In this document: one piece after another, positions 9,480 through 20,469 of the stretch
How the letters are laid out: the number at the start of each line of letters is the position of its first letter
How positions within the stretch are numbered: the first letter of the stretch is position 1
NCBI GenBank assembly: GCA_023548195.1
Contig: JAJHZJ010000269.1
Location: 496,001-560,000, forward strand
Reading direction: 5' to 3'
Source of the DNA: Bettongia penicillata ogilbyi
Taxonomy: Eukaryota; Chordata; Mammalia; Diprotodontia; Potoroidae
DNA length: 64,000 nucleotides
Position numbers and translations under genes: made by a program
Notes under the pieces: model-generated
What the model saw: only the letters and a program-made list of their open reading frames with translations
The model's database searches: none
What the model was told of the DNA's origin: nothing

Positions 9480-10290
9480 TTTCAATGCTGTACTAAATGA
9501 AGAACCAAAGAATTATTTTATAGAGGTAGAAAAAAATGATAACAAAATTCATGTGAAAGAATAAAAGGTTAAGAATATTAAGGGAATCAATTTAAAAAAT
9601 ATGAAGGAAGATGGCCTAGCAATACCAGATTTCAAACTATATTGCAAAGATGTAATCATTAAAACAACGTAATGGCTAAGTAATAGTGAAGGTGATCATT
9701 TCACTTGGTTAAGTACACACTACACAAAAATCTAAGCTTTTTGGGTGGTGGGTGAAGGGAAGAACTCATTATTTGACAAAATATTGCTGAGAAAACAGGA
9801 AAGCAGATTGTACGAAAAGACACCATATACCATATCTCCCGCTATATACCAAGATAAGATCAAAGAGATGCACGTGGCTTAGAAATAGAGTGAGATCATA
9901 AGTGAATTAGGGAATATGATAAATTTAACCAGCTAAATGTGTGAATAAAGGAAGAGATTATGAACAAATGTGAAAGAGATCACATGATGTAAAATGTATA
10001 ATTTTGATTACATCAAATTAAAAAGGTTTTGAAAAAACAAAAGTAATGTAAGTAAAAACAGAAAGAAAATAGGTAAGTGGGGAAATAATTTTACAGTTTC
10101 CATTTATAAAGGCTTCATTTTTCAAATGTATAGGAATTGTGTGAAATTTATGAAAATAGCAGTCATTCTCTGTTTGATCAGTGATTGAAAGGTACAGAAA
10201 GGAAGTTTCAAAAGAAAAAATCAAAGCCAACATTAGTCACAAAAAATACTCTAAACCACTATTGATTTGAGAAACACAAATTAGTTTAAT
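9480..10290 (+). mobile_element. L1 ORF2 fragment, decayed
   Basis: The plus strand carries LINE ORF2 text such as GCCTAGCAATACCAGATTTC, AAACTATATTGCAAAG and CATCAAATTAAAAAGGTTTT, matching the region before the ORF2 C-terminus in the neighbouring copies. No frame is open over a useful length. Confidence 0.7.
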
Positions 10291-11479
10291 TTAATATTTC
10301 TTCTTCCTCAATTACATGTAAAAGTAATTTTAACACTCTTCTTTAAAAAAAGTTTTGCATACCAATTCCCCCCTTCCCAACCTCTCATTGGCAAAGCAAG
10401 AAATATGACACAGGTTATATTCATGCAAAAATATTTCCATGTTAGCCATGTTATGAATGAAAAGAGACCAAAAAGAAAAGAAAGCAAAGAAAATGCATGT
10501 TCTAATTTGCATTCAGACAATTGCTGACTCTTTCTACCACTAAAAGAGCTGCTATAAATATTTGTGTAAATATTGGTATTTTTAAATTTCTTTTGATCTC
10601 TTTAGATATAGAGCTAGTAGTGGTATTGCTTAAGCAAAGGGTGCACATAGTTTTAAGTCTCTTTGGGAATAATTACAAACTGAACTGCACTAACATTAGT
10701 TTGTTTTTTTTTTCATATTCCCCTTTAACCTTTGCAATTTTTCTTTTCTGTCATATTCATCAACCTGGTCAGTGTGGAGTCGTGCCTCCTATTTGTTTAA
10801 ATGTGCATTTCTCCAATCAATAGTGATTTATAGCATTTTTTTCATATCATTATAAATAGCTTTGGTTACTTCGTCTGAAAAATCCCTGTTCAAATTCTTT
10901 GACCAATTTGATCAAGTGAAGAGAGGGTTTTATTTTTATTAATTTACCCATTTTCTACATATTTGAGAAATGAGACCTTTATTAGAACAACTTGCTGTAA
11001 ATATGTTTTCACAGTTATGATTACTATGTACTAACCTCCATCTAATTCCTTTACTTCATTTATCCTACTCTTTCTCTCTTCTCACCCTGTCTTTTATTAA
11101 AAGCGTTTTACTTCTGACTACTACCACCCCCAATCCACCCTCTCTTCTAACACCCCACACCCATTTCTTTTATCAAATTATGCTCCTACTTTTCTGTATG
11201 GTAAAATTGATTTCTACCACTAAGTAAGTGTGTATATAACTCCTTCTTCCAGGCAGATCTGATAAGAGTAAGTTTCACCCACTTGTTCTCAACTTTCTCC
11301 ATCTTCCTCCCCATCTGTAAAACTCTTCTGTATCACTTTTATGGCAGAAAATCTGTTACGTTCTACTTCTCCTTTTTCTCCTTTCTCCCTGTGCATTACT
11401 CTTTATCAAATCTTTATTTTATTTTTGAAGATTACGCAGACATATTCTCACACTTGCAATTACTATTTCTATGATTTAT

Positions 11480-12225
11480 TCTTAAACATATTAATTCTTT
11501 ATTTTCCAATTAATTTTAATTTATGCTTCTCTGTTATATTACTGAATATAATTTTTATTTCATTGTGGTGTGAAAGGGGGACATTTAATATCCATGCTTT
11601 TCCACATCTTGTGAGATTTTTATGACCTAATTCATGATCAGTTTTTATGAAGGTGCAATATACAGCTGAGAAAAGGGATATTCTTTTCAATTACCATTTG
11701 TCTTTCTTGAGATACCCATCACATTTTGCTTTTCCAATATTATACTAATGTCTTTAATTGATGTCTTGAATTTATTTCTTCTTTGTGGTTAAATTTTTTG
11801 AGTTCTGAGAGGGAACAGTTGAGAAATCCCACTAGTATAGTTTGATTATATATTTCCCCTTTAATTTGTTTAACTTTTTCTCTGAGAATTTGGGTGCTCT
11901 GCTGTTTTCTATACATAAATTTATTATTTTTACTATTTCATTGTCTATAGTTTATTTTAGCAAAAATGCATTTTCCTTGTTTATTTGTTTTCAGTAAAAC
12001 TGTCTTCATTTTCATTGCCTGAGACCATGATTGCTACCCTTGTCTTTTTTTTTATCCCTGTTGCATAGTAGATTCTTCTCCAGTCTCTTGATTTCATGCT
12101 CTGCATATCTTCCTGTTTCAGGTGTGTTTTTTTGTAAACAGTATATTTTTGGATTCCAGTTTCTAACTAATTCTGCCACCTGCTTCTCTTTAATAAGTGC
12201 ATTCATTCCATTCACAGTGAAGATC
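11480..12225 (-). pseudogene. L1 ORF2 endonuclease-domain remnant
   Basis: The N-terminal fragment starts near 12225 (FTVNGMNALIKEKQVAELV). It corresponds to the first strand of the APE-like endonuclease of L1 ORF2p, with the metal-binding Asn context (TVNGMN) still visible. A later piece (11690-11499) has IKTDHELGHKNLT and LSHHNEIK, the latter in place of the usual SDHN-type catalytic motif. Many stops lie between them. It is a dead copy. Confidence 0.7.
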
Positions 12226-12782
12226 ACTAAGTATGAATTTCCATTGAACCTATTTTCTTCTCCTTATCCTTCTTCCTCCTTCTCTTTATGCTGTCCTTCT
12301 CTGAAGTCTGTTCTACACTGTCTTACTTTATATTCCCTCTTCTTTATCACCCCAATCCTCTTTATCTGATTCCCTTATCCCCAAATTCCTTGTTTGGTAA
12401 GGCAGATTTCTATACTCAATTAAATACAAGTATGTATATGTATATGCACATTTATATGCATGTATGATTTTTTTTTTTACTTTTTCAACAAATTTAGAAG
12501 ACAGTGAGGTTCAAGTGTTTCCCATCTCCCAACTATTTCCCTGTGGTTGTCACCTATTTCACTGTAAAAGTTGACCCTTATGTGTCTCTATTATGTGTAA
12601 TAATTATTGCTATTCTTCTTCTCCCTTCCTCTTTCTCCCAGTACATCCATCTTTCTCATTCATCCATTTCTTGACATCCTCCTAACATACACAACTCACT
12701 CACATAACCACTGTCTATGTAAAATCCTAACTACGTTAATAATGGCAAAGTTCTTAGAAGTTACAAGTACCATCTTCCCTCT

Positions 12783-12850
12783 GAGCCGTCATTTCTCTGA
12801 TGTCCTGATATTCTTTGAAAATGAAAGACAAACACAGACAGACAGACAGC
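12783..12850 (+). mobile_element. SINE 3' tail fragment with (CAGA)n
   Basis: GTCATTTCTCTGATGTCCTG followed by GAAAATGAAAGACAAACA matches the 3' end of the composite SINEs at 24058 and 45240. A short (CAGA)n run follows. Only the tail is present. Confidence 0.6.
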
Positions 12851-13650
12851 TCATCTTCCCAAATGGAAATGTAAACAGTTAAGCGTATTAAATCCCCTAT
12901 GACTTTTATTTCATGTTTGCCTTTTTATGCTTTCCTTCGGGCTTGTATTCAAAGATTAAATATTCAGTTTAGCTCTGATCTTTTTTATTAGGAATGCTTG
13001 TTACACCTCTACTTCATTAAATACCTATTTCCCCCTCACTTTCTCTGCTTTCTTGGTCTGCACTTTGCTCCTGGCCCAAGAAGGGTCTGTGATTCCTTGG
13101 AATTGAACTTGATACTCCTTCTCAGAGTCACTGTCACCTTCAACCTGGAAGTGATAGTGCTTCTCACCATTCTGTATTTCTTTCAATTAAAAGAGATTCT
13201 GGGCTTCGGGGCATTTGCTCTCCCTGTCTTTTAATACTTGCCTCCATCCTTGACCTGTGACCCCGAAGTGGGAAAAAGCAATAAAATGCTTAAAGAATAT
13301 CCAGTTCTGAATTTCTTTGCAGTAGAAGATCTTCTGTAGCCTTTTTCTGAGTAGTTCCTCAAACTTCTTACAGTATCTTCAGAACTCCCAAAGTCACTGT
13401 TGCATGTCACCAGCACCTGGACCCTCCACTGCTGTTTCATTCATGTTAGGTCTGTTCCAGATCCCATCTTCATGGCACAGATCTCTCTTTCTGATCTCCT
13501 GTGTTGTCTTGGGCTGGGAAAATATATCATCTGACCTTCTTTTTGACTCTGCAATCCCAGAATTCAATTAAATCATGATTTAATTTTTTGGGGGCATAGG
13601 AATGTTGGGACAATTCAGATAAGTTCTTTCTCTATTCCACCAACTTGCCT

Positions 13651-14744
13651 CAGCTCGAGAAAATTGTAGAATTTCCTATTAAGTTCAGTTTTATTAAGTT
13701 CTAATTTATTGCATTCTATTACTTAATATATATTTTACCCATCTATGGAATTCTGCATTACACTTAAACATAGCAAGAAGCAAGTAATGCTTTTATCTAA
13801 CGATTTTATTTAAAGGATAGCAGTCCTTGGAGTGGGAACTTTTGTTAAAGATTTCACTAGGATTAGGTAATTCTATTTCATCCTGTAGGTGGGTGATAAT
13901 GACAATGACAAATATAACCTAAAATTCAAACTAATATCATTTTTAAATGTCAAGAAAAGCACAGCAGTGTTGCTAGTATGTAACTAGTAGGACCAATTAC
14001 ACATGGGATTTTTATCTGTAATTTCAAAAAAATTAAAATAAGGGTTTTTTTCTAATTCACATTTTTTTTTACCAGAAGACCGACATTTTCCTGAGAATTC
14101 AATTATGAAAGATTGTATTTGGTTTGCTTTCTTTTAAAAAAATTATCCAAAGAAGTTTAAAATGCAAATTATTACTTTGAAGAGAATACTTCATAAACAT
14201 CATCCTCTGGAACCCTTAAATATACTTCTGGTCCACTGAAAATTACTCACTATGTTGGTTCTTTTTATTTTAAAAATTGTATGTCTCTATAATATGTTCC
14301 ATCAGTATCTGGAATTTCTGCTATTTCAATAATGGCTATTTGTAAATTTTCATAATTATAAAGACAGCTTCTTTATGTGATAAGTTTTATTTCTTTGTGA
14401 ACATATATTTGGGAAATTAAGTATGATGCCCAGTACCATCTTGCCTCTTTATCAATTAAGACATTTTAATCAAGGTTTATCTGTCATGGCTTTTTGGGTA
14501 CAAAAGGATCATGGAATATCTAATCTTCATATTTCCCCCAGAATACTGCAAATAGTAACATAAGAGGAAAGACTGATTGTATGTTACCTGAATCCTATTC
14601 CCCACATTCATCCATAGCTTATTTAATGAAGATGCAGAACATAAGACATAAGAATGGGCAATAATATATTAAGCCACTAATAGGAGGTAAAAATAATTGT
14701 TTACAGTTTTCTTTCATTTTTTTCTCCTCCCTCTCCTGGCCCTC
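13651..14744. other. No recognised gene or repeat
   Basis: AT-rich sequence with stops in all frames and no confident repeat match. It is taken as unique intergenic DNA. Confidence 0.5.
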
Positions 14745-15343
14745 CCTCATCTTTCTTCTTCTTCTTCTTCTTCTTCTTCTTCTTCTTCTTCTTCTTCTTC
14801 TTCTTCTTCTTCTTCTTCTTCTTCTTCTTCTTCTTCTTCTCCTCCTCCTCCTCCTTCTTCTTCTCCTTCTCCTCATCCTCCTTCTTCTCCTTCTCCTCCT
14901 CCTCCTTCTTCTTCTCCTTCTCCTCCTCCTTCTTCTTCTCCTTTCTTCTTCTTCTTCCTTTCAGAAGAGTGAAGAAGTTCCTCTTCTTCTTCTTCTCTTC
15001 TTCTTCTTCTTCTTCTTCTTCTTCTTCTTCTTCTCCTCCTCCTCCTCCTTCTTCTTCTCCTTCTCCTTCTCCTCCTCCTCCTTCTTCTCCTTCTCCTCCT
15101 CCTCCTTCTTCTTCTCCTTCTCCTCCTCCTCCTTCTTCTTCTCCTTCTCCTTCTCCTCCTCCTCCTTCTTCTCCTTCTCCTCCTCCTCCTTCTTCTTCTC
15201 CTTCTCCTCCTCCTCCTTCTTCTTCTCCTTCTCCTCCTCCTCCTTCTTCTCCTTCTCCTCCTCCTTCTTCTTCTCCTTCTCCTCCTCCTTCTTCTTCTCC
15301 TTTCTTCTTCTTCTTCCTTTCAGAAGAGTGAAGAAGTTCCCCA
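14745..15343. repeat. Long (CTT)n/(CTC)n pyrimidine tract, internally duplicated
   Basis: The plus strand is almost wholly C and T for 600 bases, beginning with about 28 pure CTT units. A marker (TTTCAGAAGAGTGAAGAAGTT) occurs at about 14960 and again at about 15319, an offset of 359 bases, so a block of the array was duplicated or expanded around it. Open frames of poly-Ser/Pro or poly-Arg/Lys/Glu across it are translation artefacts of the repeat. Mirror-symmetric polypurine/polypyrimidine DNA of this kind can adopt triplex (H-DNA) structure. Confidence 0.95.
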
Positions 15344-15654
15344 AATAAACTTGATTGAATGATAGGCCATCTAGCTATTTGATAAACAGAAGATCACTCA
15401 TGTTTCTGGTGGGCTTTAAAAATCAAGCCAGTCTCCACTTGCTCAGTTGAGATAAGAGGAAACTTTGATGACTGCAACCTATTTTGGTAAGGTAAAGAAC
15501 TCTATCCTAAAAGAGAATTCACTTGTCTCTTCAGATGGGAAGGGTTTTCTCTTCCTGACCACAAACAAGCTTTGGTCATGTCATCTTGCCAGAGCATTAC
15601 TTGTCCTCTCAACTACAACGACACTCTCAAGGTCTATCCCAAAAATGTTGGAAT
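15344..15654. other. No recognised feature
   Basis: A short stretch between the pyrimidine tract and the first HAL1. A small open frame runs from 15465 into the HAL1 5' end, with no sign of being a gene. Confidence 0.45.
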
Positions 15655-16853
15655 TGGGCAGAGCTAAGATGGCCGAGGAGGAAGACAGACTTGCTCTAAC
15701 TCTACTCCCATAGCCCATAAAATAACTGTAACTATTACCCTAAACAAATTCTGGAGCAGCATAAGTCACAAAATGACAGAGTGAAACAGATTTCCAGTCC
15801 AGAAAAGCCTGGAAAGCCCACAGGAAAGTCTTTCACACCTGTATTCAGCTGCACTGAAAGGGCAGGGGCAGACTTTAGGGAGTGGACTCATGGAAGCTGC
15901 TGCTGTTCCCAGATTTATCAAATCACAAATGCCAAAGACAGCTTAAAAATTCCATGAGAAAATTTACCTGTGTTAGAGAGGAGAGTGACCTGACTCCAGC
16001 CCTGGATACTGGGTTGTGACAGTCACTTGGCATCAGCATCCAATTTTGGCCCCCAATGCCTAACAACACAGGAGGAACTGAAGTGGTGATGTGTGTCTCA
16101 TTGCTGACTGGTGGTCCTGGGCTGAGGAGGAACGCTGCCGTGGTGGAGATAGTGGCAGTTGTGGAAAAGGACTCATACTCATAGTTTCAGGACAGTAATG
16201 AGTGCTTCTGGTTGCTCACAGATCAGAGCATAGACCAGAAGTGCAGTAAATTCCTCTCCTTTGAGTGCATCACCTTGGAGGAACCAAGAACTTAAAGAAA
16301 TATCTAGGTAAAAAAAATAAGATTGTAGAAGGTTACTTTCTTGGTAAAGTTCTTTTCTTCCATCCTTTTGGGTGAGGAAGAAGAAAACATACTCTAAAGA
16401 TATCTCAGAGAACAGTTACACAAAACCTCTGAAGACTAGGATAGTATACCATCCACTTGACTAGGGACTCAAAACTCCAGTAACTGGCTGGGAAAATGCC
16501 CCAAAAGGGGCAAAATAACATTATAGACAGTTAATTTCATGGTGACAAAGTATTTTCCTCCATACCTTCAGTTAAGAAAGAGCAAAGTATACCATCAGAA
16601 GAAGGCAGAAAGGGCAAGACTGTACATTCACAGCCTCCAAAAAAATATGCAATGGTCTCAGGCCATGGAAGTGCTCAAAATGACTTTGAAAGTCAAGTAC
16701 GAATCAAGTAAGAGTGGTGGAGGAAAAATTGATAAAGAAAATGAGATCAACAGAAGAAAATTATGAAAAACAATTCAACAGCTTGCTAAACGATACCCCC
16801 TCCAAAAAAATGCTGAAAAAAATAACACCTTAAAAAATAGACTCATCAGTGGC
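15655..16853 (+). mobile_element. HAL1-like element type B, copy 1 of 3 in a row (5' part only)
   Basis: It starts with GAGCTAAGATGGCCGAGG-like sequence near 15660, has a type-B 5' UTR (AGAGTGAAACAGATTTCCAG near 15778) and the first third of ORF1. It breaks off at about 16853, where a second HAL1 5' end begins. No 3' UTR or poly(A) of this copy is found anywhere downstream. Confidence 0.75.
16496..16850 (+). pseudogene. HAL1 ORF1, N-terminal part, truncated
   Basis: The start ATG at 16496 opens with MPQKGQ, followed by a stop after about 14 codons and continuation in shifted frames. The text (QWSQAMEVLK, then a coiled-coil start) follows the same order as the copy at 17538. It ends in the coiled coil where the next element begins. 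Confidence 0.7.
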
Positions 16854-17537
16854 ACTGTAGAAAGATGGGCCTGTTCTAGCTCTCCCCCTAAAGCCCATAA
16901 AATACCTGCAAAAATGACCCTAAAATAATTCTAGAACAGCAGAAGCCTCAAAACGACAGAATGAAATAGGTTTTGTGTCCAAGGCAGCCTGGAATGTTGA
17001 GAAGAAAGTTCTATTGCGCTGGGCTCAGAGCACAGTGCAGCTCAGCCTTGGCCTCACAGCAAGGCATGGACAGGACTGGAGCAAACTTCAGGGTGCAGAA
17101 TTCTGGGACACAGCTGGGTTTGCCATTTTTTTCACAACCCATAAACACCAAAGATAGCTTCAAAGTTCATTGAGAAAGCTCTTTCACCTGGATGAGAAGG
17201 GAGCAGTGTCTGGCCCTAGCCCAGGTTCCAGGGTGGTAGTATCCACTGTTTCGGTAGCTTCTGTTTTTGGAATCCTGGACCTAAATATCATGGAGAAATC
17301 AAACCGCTGATCTGGGTCTCAGTCCTGAGTGGTGGCCATGGGGTGAGGAAGAGCACTTGTGTGGTAGAACTCGTGAAGACTTTGAAGATGTTCCTGGGCA
17401 GAAAAGTTTGTGGTTGCTACCAGACCAGAGTGCAGGACTGGAGAAGAGTAAACTCCTCTCCCTTGATTGTGCCCCCTTGGAGAAACTGAGAACTTAAAAA
17501 GTTACTTGACTCAAAAGTCAAGTAACAAACTGAGAAA

Positions 17538-17999
17538 ATGCCCAAAAATGGAAAAGAAAAAAAGACTGTAGAAGGTTACTTTCTTGGTGAACAGTTATTT
17601 TCTTCCATCCTTTTGGATGAGGATGAAGAAAACGTACCATCAGAGGAAAACATAAAACTTATAGCATCTCATATCTCCAAAGATAATATGCAATGGTTTC
17701 AGGTCATGGAAGAGCTCAAAAAGGATTTTGAAAATCAAGTAACAGAAGCGGAGGAAAAACTGGGAAGAGAAATGAGAGCAATGAAAGAAAATCATGAAAA
17801 AAGAGTAAACGACTTGCTAAAGGAAACTCCCAAACTGCTGAAGAAAATAATACCTTTAAAAGTAGACTAGCCCAAATGGCAAAAGAGGTCCAAAAATCCA
17901 GTGAGGAGAAGGATGATTTTAAATGAATTAGCCAAATGGAAAAAGAGGTTCAAAAACTCACTGAAGAAAACAGTTCTTTAAAATTTAGAATGAAATGAG
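17538..17999 (+). pseudogene. HAL1 ORF1 N-terminal part, interrupted
   Basis: ATG at 17538; the frame opens MPKNGKEKKTVEGYF and stays open for 110 codons through the acidic stretch (LLDEDEENVPSEEN) and the start of the coiled coil (LKKDFENQVTEAEEKLGREM). It then stops at 17868 after a frameshift. The coiled coil goes on in other frames to the pseudogene insertion. The usual ORF1 length would be about 360 residues. Confidence 0.8.
17980..17999 (+). repeat. Target-site duplication of the NCAPH2 insertion, left copy
   Basis: AAAATTTAGAATGAAATGAG here corresponds to AAAAATTAGAACAGAGCAG at 20267-20285. Both are HAL1 ORF1 sequence (the LKIRMKQM region), diverged since insertion. Confidence 0.65.
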
Positions 18000-18000
18000 A

Positions 18001-20266
18001 GGGAAATGCAAAAATGGTGCCCAACTGAGTGACCTCTGCTGAATCCTGAGCAGAAAGCAGAGCCTAGAGTAGGAGACTCAGAAGCCTGTTCATCTATGGA
18101 GGACATCGAGAGCTGCTTTGCCTACCTCTTGCAGCCCATCCATAACCAAACTAAGAACTGAGAGGTGACTGTAACAGCGTAGCTGGGTGAGTAACTGGAG
18201 GAGCTGGATCAGATCTACATTTCTTTTATGAAGGCAAAATCACCATTAACTCTGCTGAGGCTGCACTGCTGATCTAAGGATCTGCTTGTTTCTACAGTAA
18301 GAAGGTGGAGTACCTCTACTTGCTGGTCTATCAGGTTCTGGATTTCATCTCAGGCAAAAAACAAAACAAGCAGGCCAAGTCTGTGCAGCCAGATGGGCAG
18401 AACATTGACAGCAGTTGCAGAACTTGCCCAGAACCTGAGGAGGAGTTTCTGTCCCTTTAGGACCTCTGAAACTCTCAGGAAAACATAGACCTGTGGAATA
18501 ACCAGTATCTCAACATTGTGCCTGCCATTCCCCTTGGTACCCATGACATTGGTGACCTCTGATGAAGAAGAGAATAAAATTAACCGACTTTATACATATG
18601 AAGGAGAGGTCCTGGCCAGCTGCAAAGACTTCAGGGTGAACACCTCTCTCCTCACCCCAAAAGGACGCTCCTGATGGAGTTAAGAGGTCTGTCTCCAGTG
18701 GAACAGAGACTGATGTACCCAGCAAGATGCTATGAGGTCTGAGGAGATGACCATGGACATCTTTATGTACATGTCCCTGGCCCCAGTGCTCAACTTCTCC
18801 CAGGAGGATGAAGAAAAGGCAGAGAGAGTACTACCAGATGGTGAGGAAAAGGTGAAAGGAGACCTGCTATTTGACAAAAACCCCTGAGGCCTCTATAAAG
18901 CACTCAAAGCAGGGAGCCCAGCAGCAGAGTGTCCTGGTATAAAGGTGCACATTCTACAGGGCAGAACCACTGGCATCTTCCCTGGCCCATCATGCCACTA
19001 GAAGGAGCCTCTACATCCCTGGAAGAGCCTGCACTCCTTTGACAACCGGGAGGCCAAACACTTCAAGAAAGGCAGCCCTTGTTCTCTGCCACAGAGTTTG
19101 AAGGAAACCACTTCTGGCAAACGCAAAATGAAGACATCTATCAGACTCCACGGATTTCAGGAGTGGTACCTGGCTGCTTATAGTGACTGTGGTAGCTCCC
19201 AGAAACTTTGGTACAGAGGCTCCACATTTGCAGACGTTGAAACCCTTTATTGGAAACATGTCAAGGAGGAAGTAGATACCCTGCTGAAGCTGTGGAGAGG
19301 TGAGATAGTGGAACAGCAGCTTCCCAGGGACCAGGGAATGCTGTAGGCCATCTAAGAGGAGTGAGTGGAGGAATCTCTGGAACACCTGGGAGGAGGAGAC
19401 ACATTCTTGGAACTGGTGGATGTGGAACCCGAGGAGATGCTGGAGGTCATTCCAGAGCCAGAGGCTATTGCCCTGATGAACCAGGAGGAGCTGGTTCAGA
19501 GGAATGTCTAATTATTTATAGCCAACTCTCAAAAGAGTGTGCAGGAGATGGAGCTGTCCCAGTGCATCTGGAATTTGGAGGCCACTATTGGGCCCCTGCT
19601 CCAGGAATTGAATAAACTTGTTCCTTTTGACATCCACAATTGTGGGGACCAAGTGGTGGCATGCTTTCAGCAGCTCAACAAATGCAGTCTCCTTGCTAAT
19701 CTGGTGGCCAGCAACAACCTCAAGGTGTGTCACTCCATACTGGCCTCCCTGCATTTGGGCAATGACTACACTATGGAGATTGCCCAGAAACTGGGACTAT
19801 GTGTCCCTGAGGTTGCTCCCCCACCAATGAGCCCTTGAATGCTTCCAGACATACATAGACTATTCCGTGGCCGAACCCTAATTGTGTGTGTGTGTGTGTG
19901 TGCGTTTGTGTGACAGTATCTCTGTATAACTGGACTCTTTCTTATGGGTGGTTCTTTCTATGTTTTCTCCAAAATGTGATACTTGCCCTCTCTTGACAAC
20001 TCTGAAGCAGGGGTGGTAGGTGTTTAGATGATACCAAGGGTACTGTGGGCCTGCCCTTCCTCACCCATGGTGATGACAGACTATGGCAACAGAGGACAGT
20101 GTGACCAATCTACTTCCCTAATCCCCAGGCATCTCTGCCCTAGTCCAGACCTTACTAGTTTATTGTGTGTGCAGAAGAAATCCATTTATTTCCAACTCCC
20201 ATGTTGAGCTGACATGTGTACAGCATCCTTATCACAGAATAAATATATTTGGCTGACCAGAGGGGG
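18001..20266 (+). pseudogene. NCAPH2: Processed pseudogene of NCAPH2 (condensin-2 complex subunit H2)
   Basis: The parent gene encodes the kleisin-family H2 subunit of condensin II, which links SMC2/SMC4 to the HEAT subunits and helps mitotic chromosome assembly in the nucleus. The former start is the ATG at 18096 (MEDIESCFAYLLQPI) and the former stop is TAA near 19879-19881, after a C-terminus that reads FQTYIDYSVAEP. This span of about 595 codons is close to the full length of the family (about 600 residues). Recognisable blocks are [20 protein letters not shown] (about 18290-18350), EGEVLASCKDFRVNT (18600-18645), WQSL/FDNREAKHFKKG (19020-19080), FQEWYLAAYSDCGSS (19157-19201), FADVETLYWKHVKEE (19228-19272) and VPFDIHNCGDQVV (19620-19658). 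There are many stops and frameshifts; the first in-frame stop is after about 23 codons. No introns remain. There is a 5' leader of about 95 bases, a 3' UTR, an AATAAA and an A-rich end, so it came from spliced mRNA by L1-type retrotransposition. Confidence 0.92.
20238..20243 (+). terminator. Polyadenylation signal of the NCAPH2 retrocopy
   Basis: AATAAA lies about 25 bases before the short A run (20267-20271) that remains from the poly(A) tail and merges with the right target-site duplication. Confidence 0.7.
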
Positions 20267-20396
20267 AAAAATTAGAACAGAGCAGTTGTAATCTAATGAC
20301 TTTATGAGAAACCAAGAAATTACTAAACAAAACCAAAAGAATGAAAAAGTAGAATGCAATGTGAAATATCTAATTGGAAAAAATGGACCTGGAAAA
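20267..20396 (+). mobile_element. HAL1 type B, copy 2, right part
   Basis: ORF1 text resumes after the pseudogene (AATGACTTTATGAGAAACCA, then AACCAAAAGAATGAAAAAG and AATATCTAATTGGAAAAAA). It ends after about 130 bases, where the leader of a third HAL1 starts. Confidence 0.75.
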
Positions 20397-20469
20397 GATA
20401 ACTTAAGCATCCCTAGAATATACCCTCCTCTTGACAAAGGACACAAAAGACAAATAACTGCCTGAGAAA

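Larger units (their letters stand above)
10300..13650 (-). mobile_element. Old L1, near-complete but with internal losses
   Basis: On the minus strand, from right to left: a 5' end near 13640 (GCAAGTTGGTGGAATAGAG), a short 5' UTR and ORF1 remains (13010-12900). An inter-ORF spacer (12900-12240) and the ORF2 endonuclease region (12225-11480) follow, then decayed middle parts, and a 3' region to 10300. Much of ORF1 and the reverse transcriptase region is missing or unreadable. The age is high, judged by the dense stops. Confidence 0.65.
16854..17999 (+). mobile_element. HAL1-like element type B, copy 2 (left part, split by NCAPH2 pseudogene)
   Basis: A second type-B 5' end (GTAGAAAGATGGGCCTG at about 16858) is followed by the same 5' UTR motifs as copy 1 and by ORF1. 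It is interrupted at about 18000 inside the ORF1 coiled coil and resumes at 20267-20396. Confidence 0.8.

Noticed and set aside
14619..15344. Poly-Arg, poly-Ser/Pro and Lys/Glu open frames
   Set aside because: Translation of the CTT/CTC microsatellite on both strands.
19098..19838. NCAPH2-like open frames as an expressed retrogene
   Set aside because: Stops and frameshifts occur throughout, beginning about 23 codons after the former start, so no full protein can be made.
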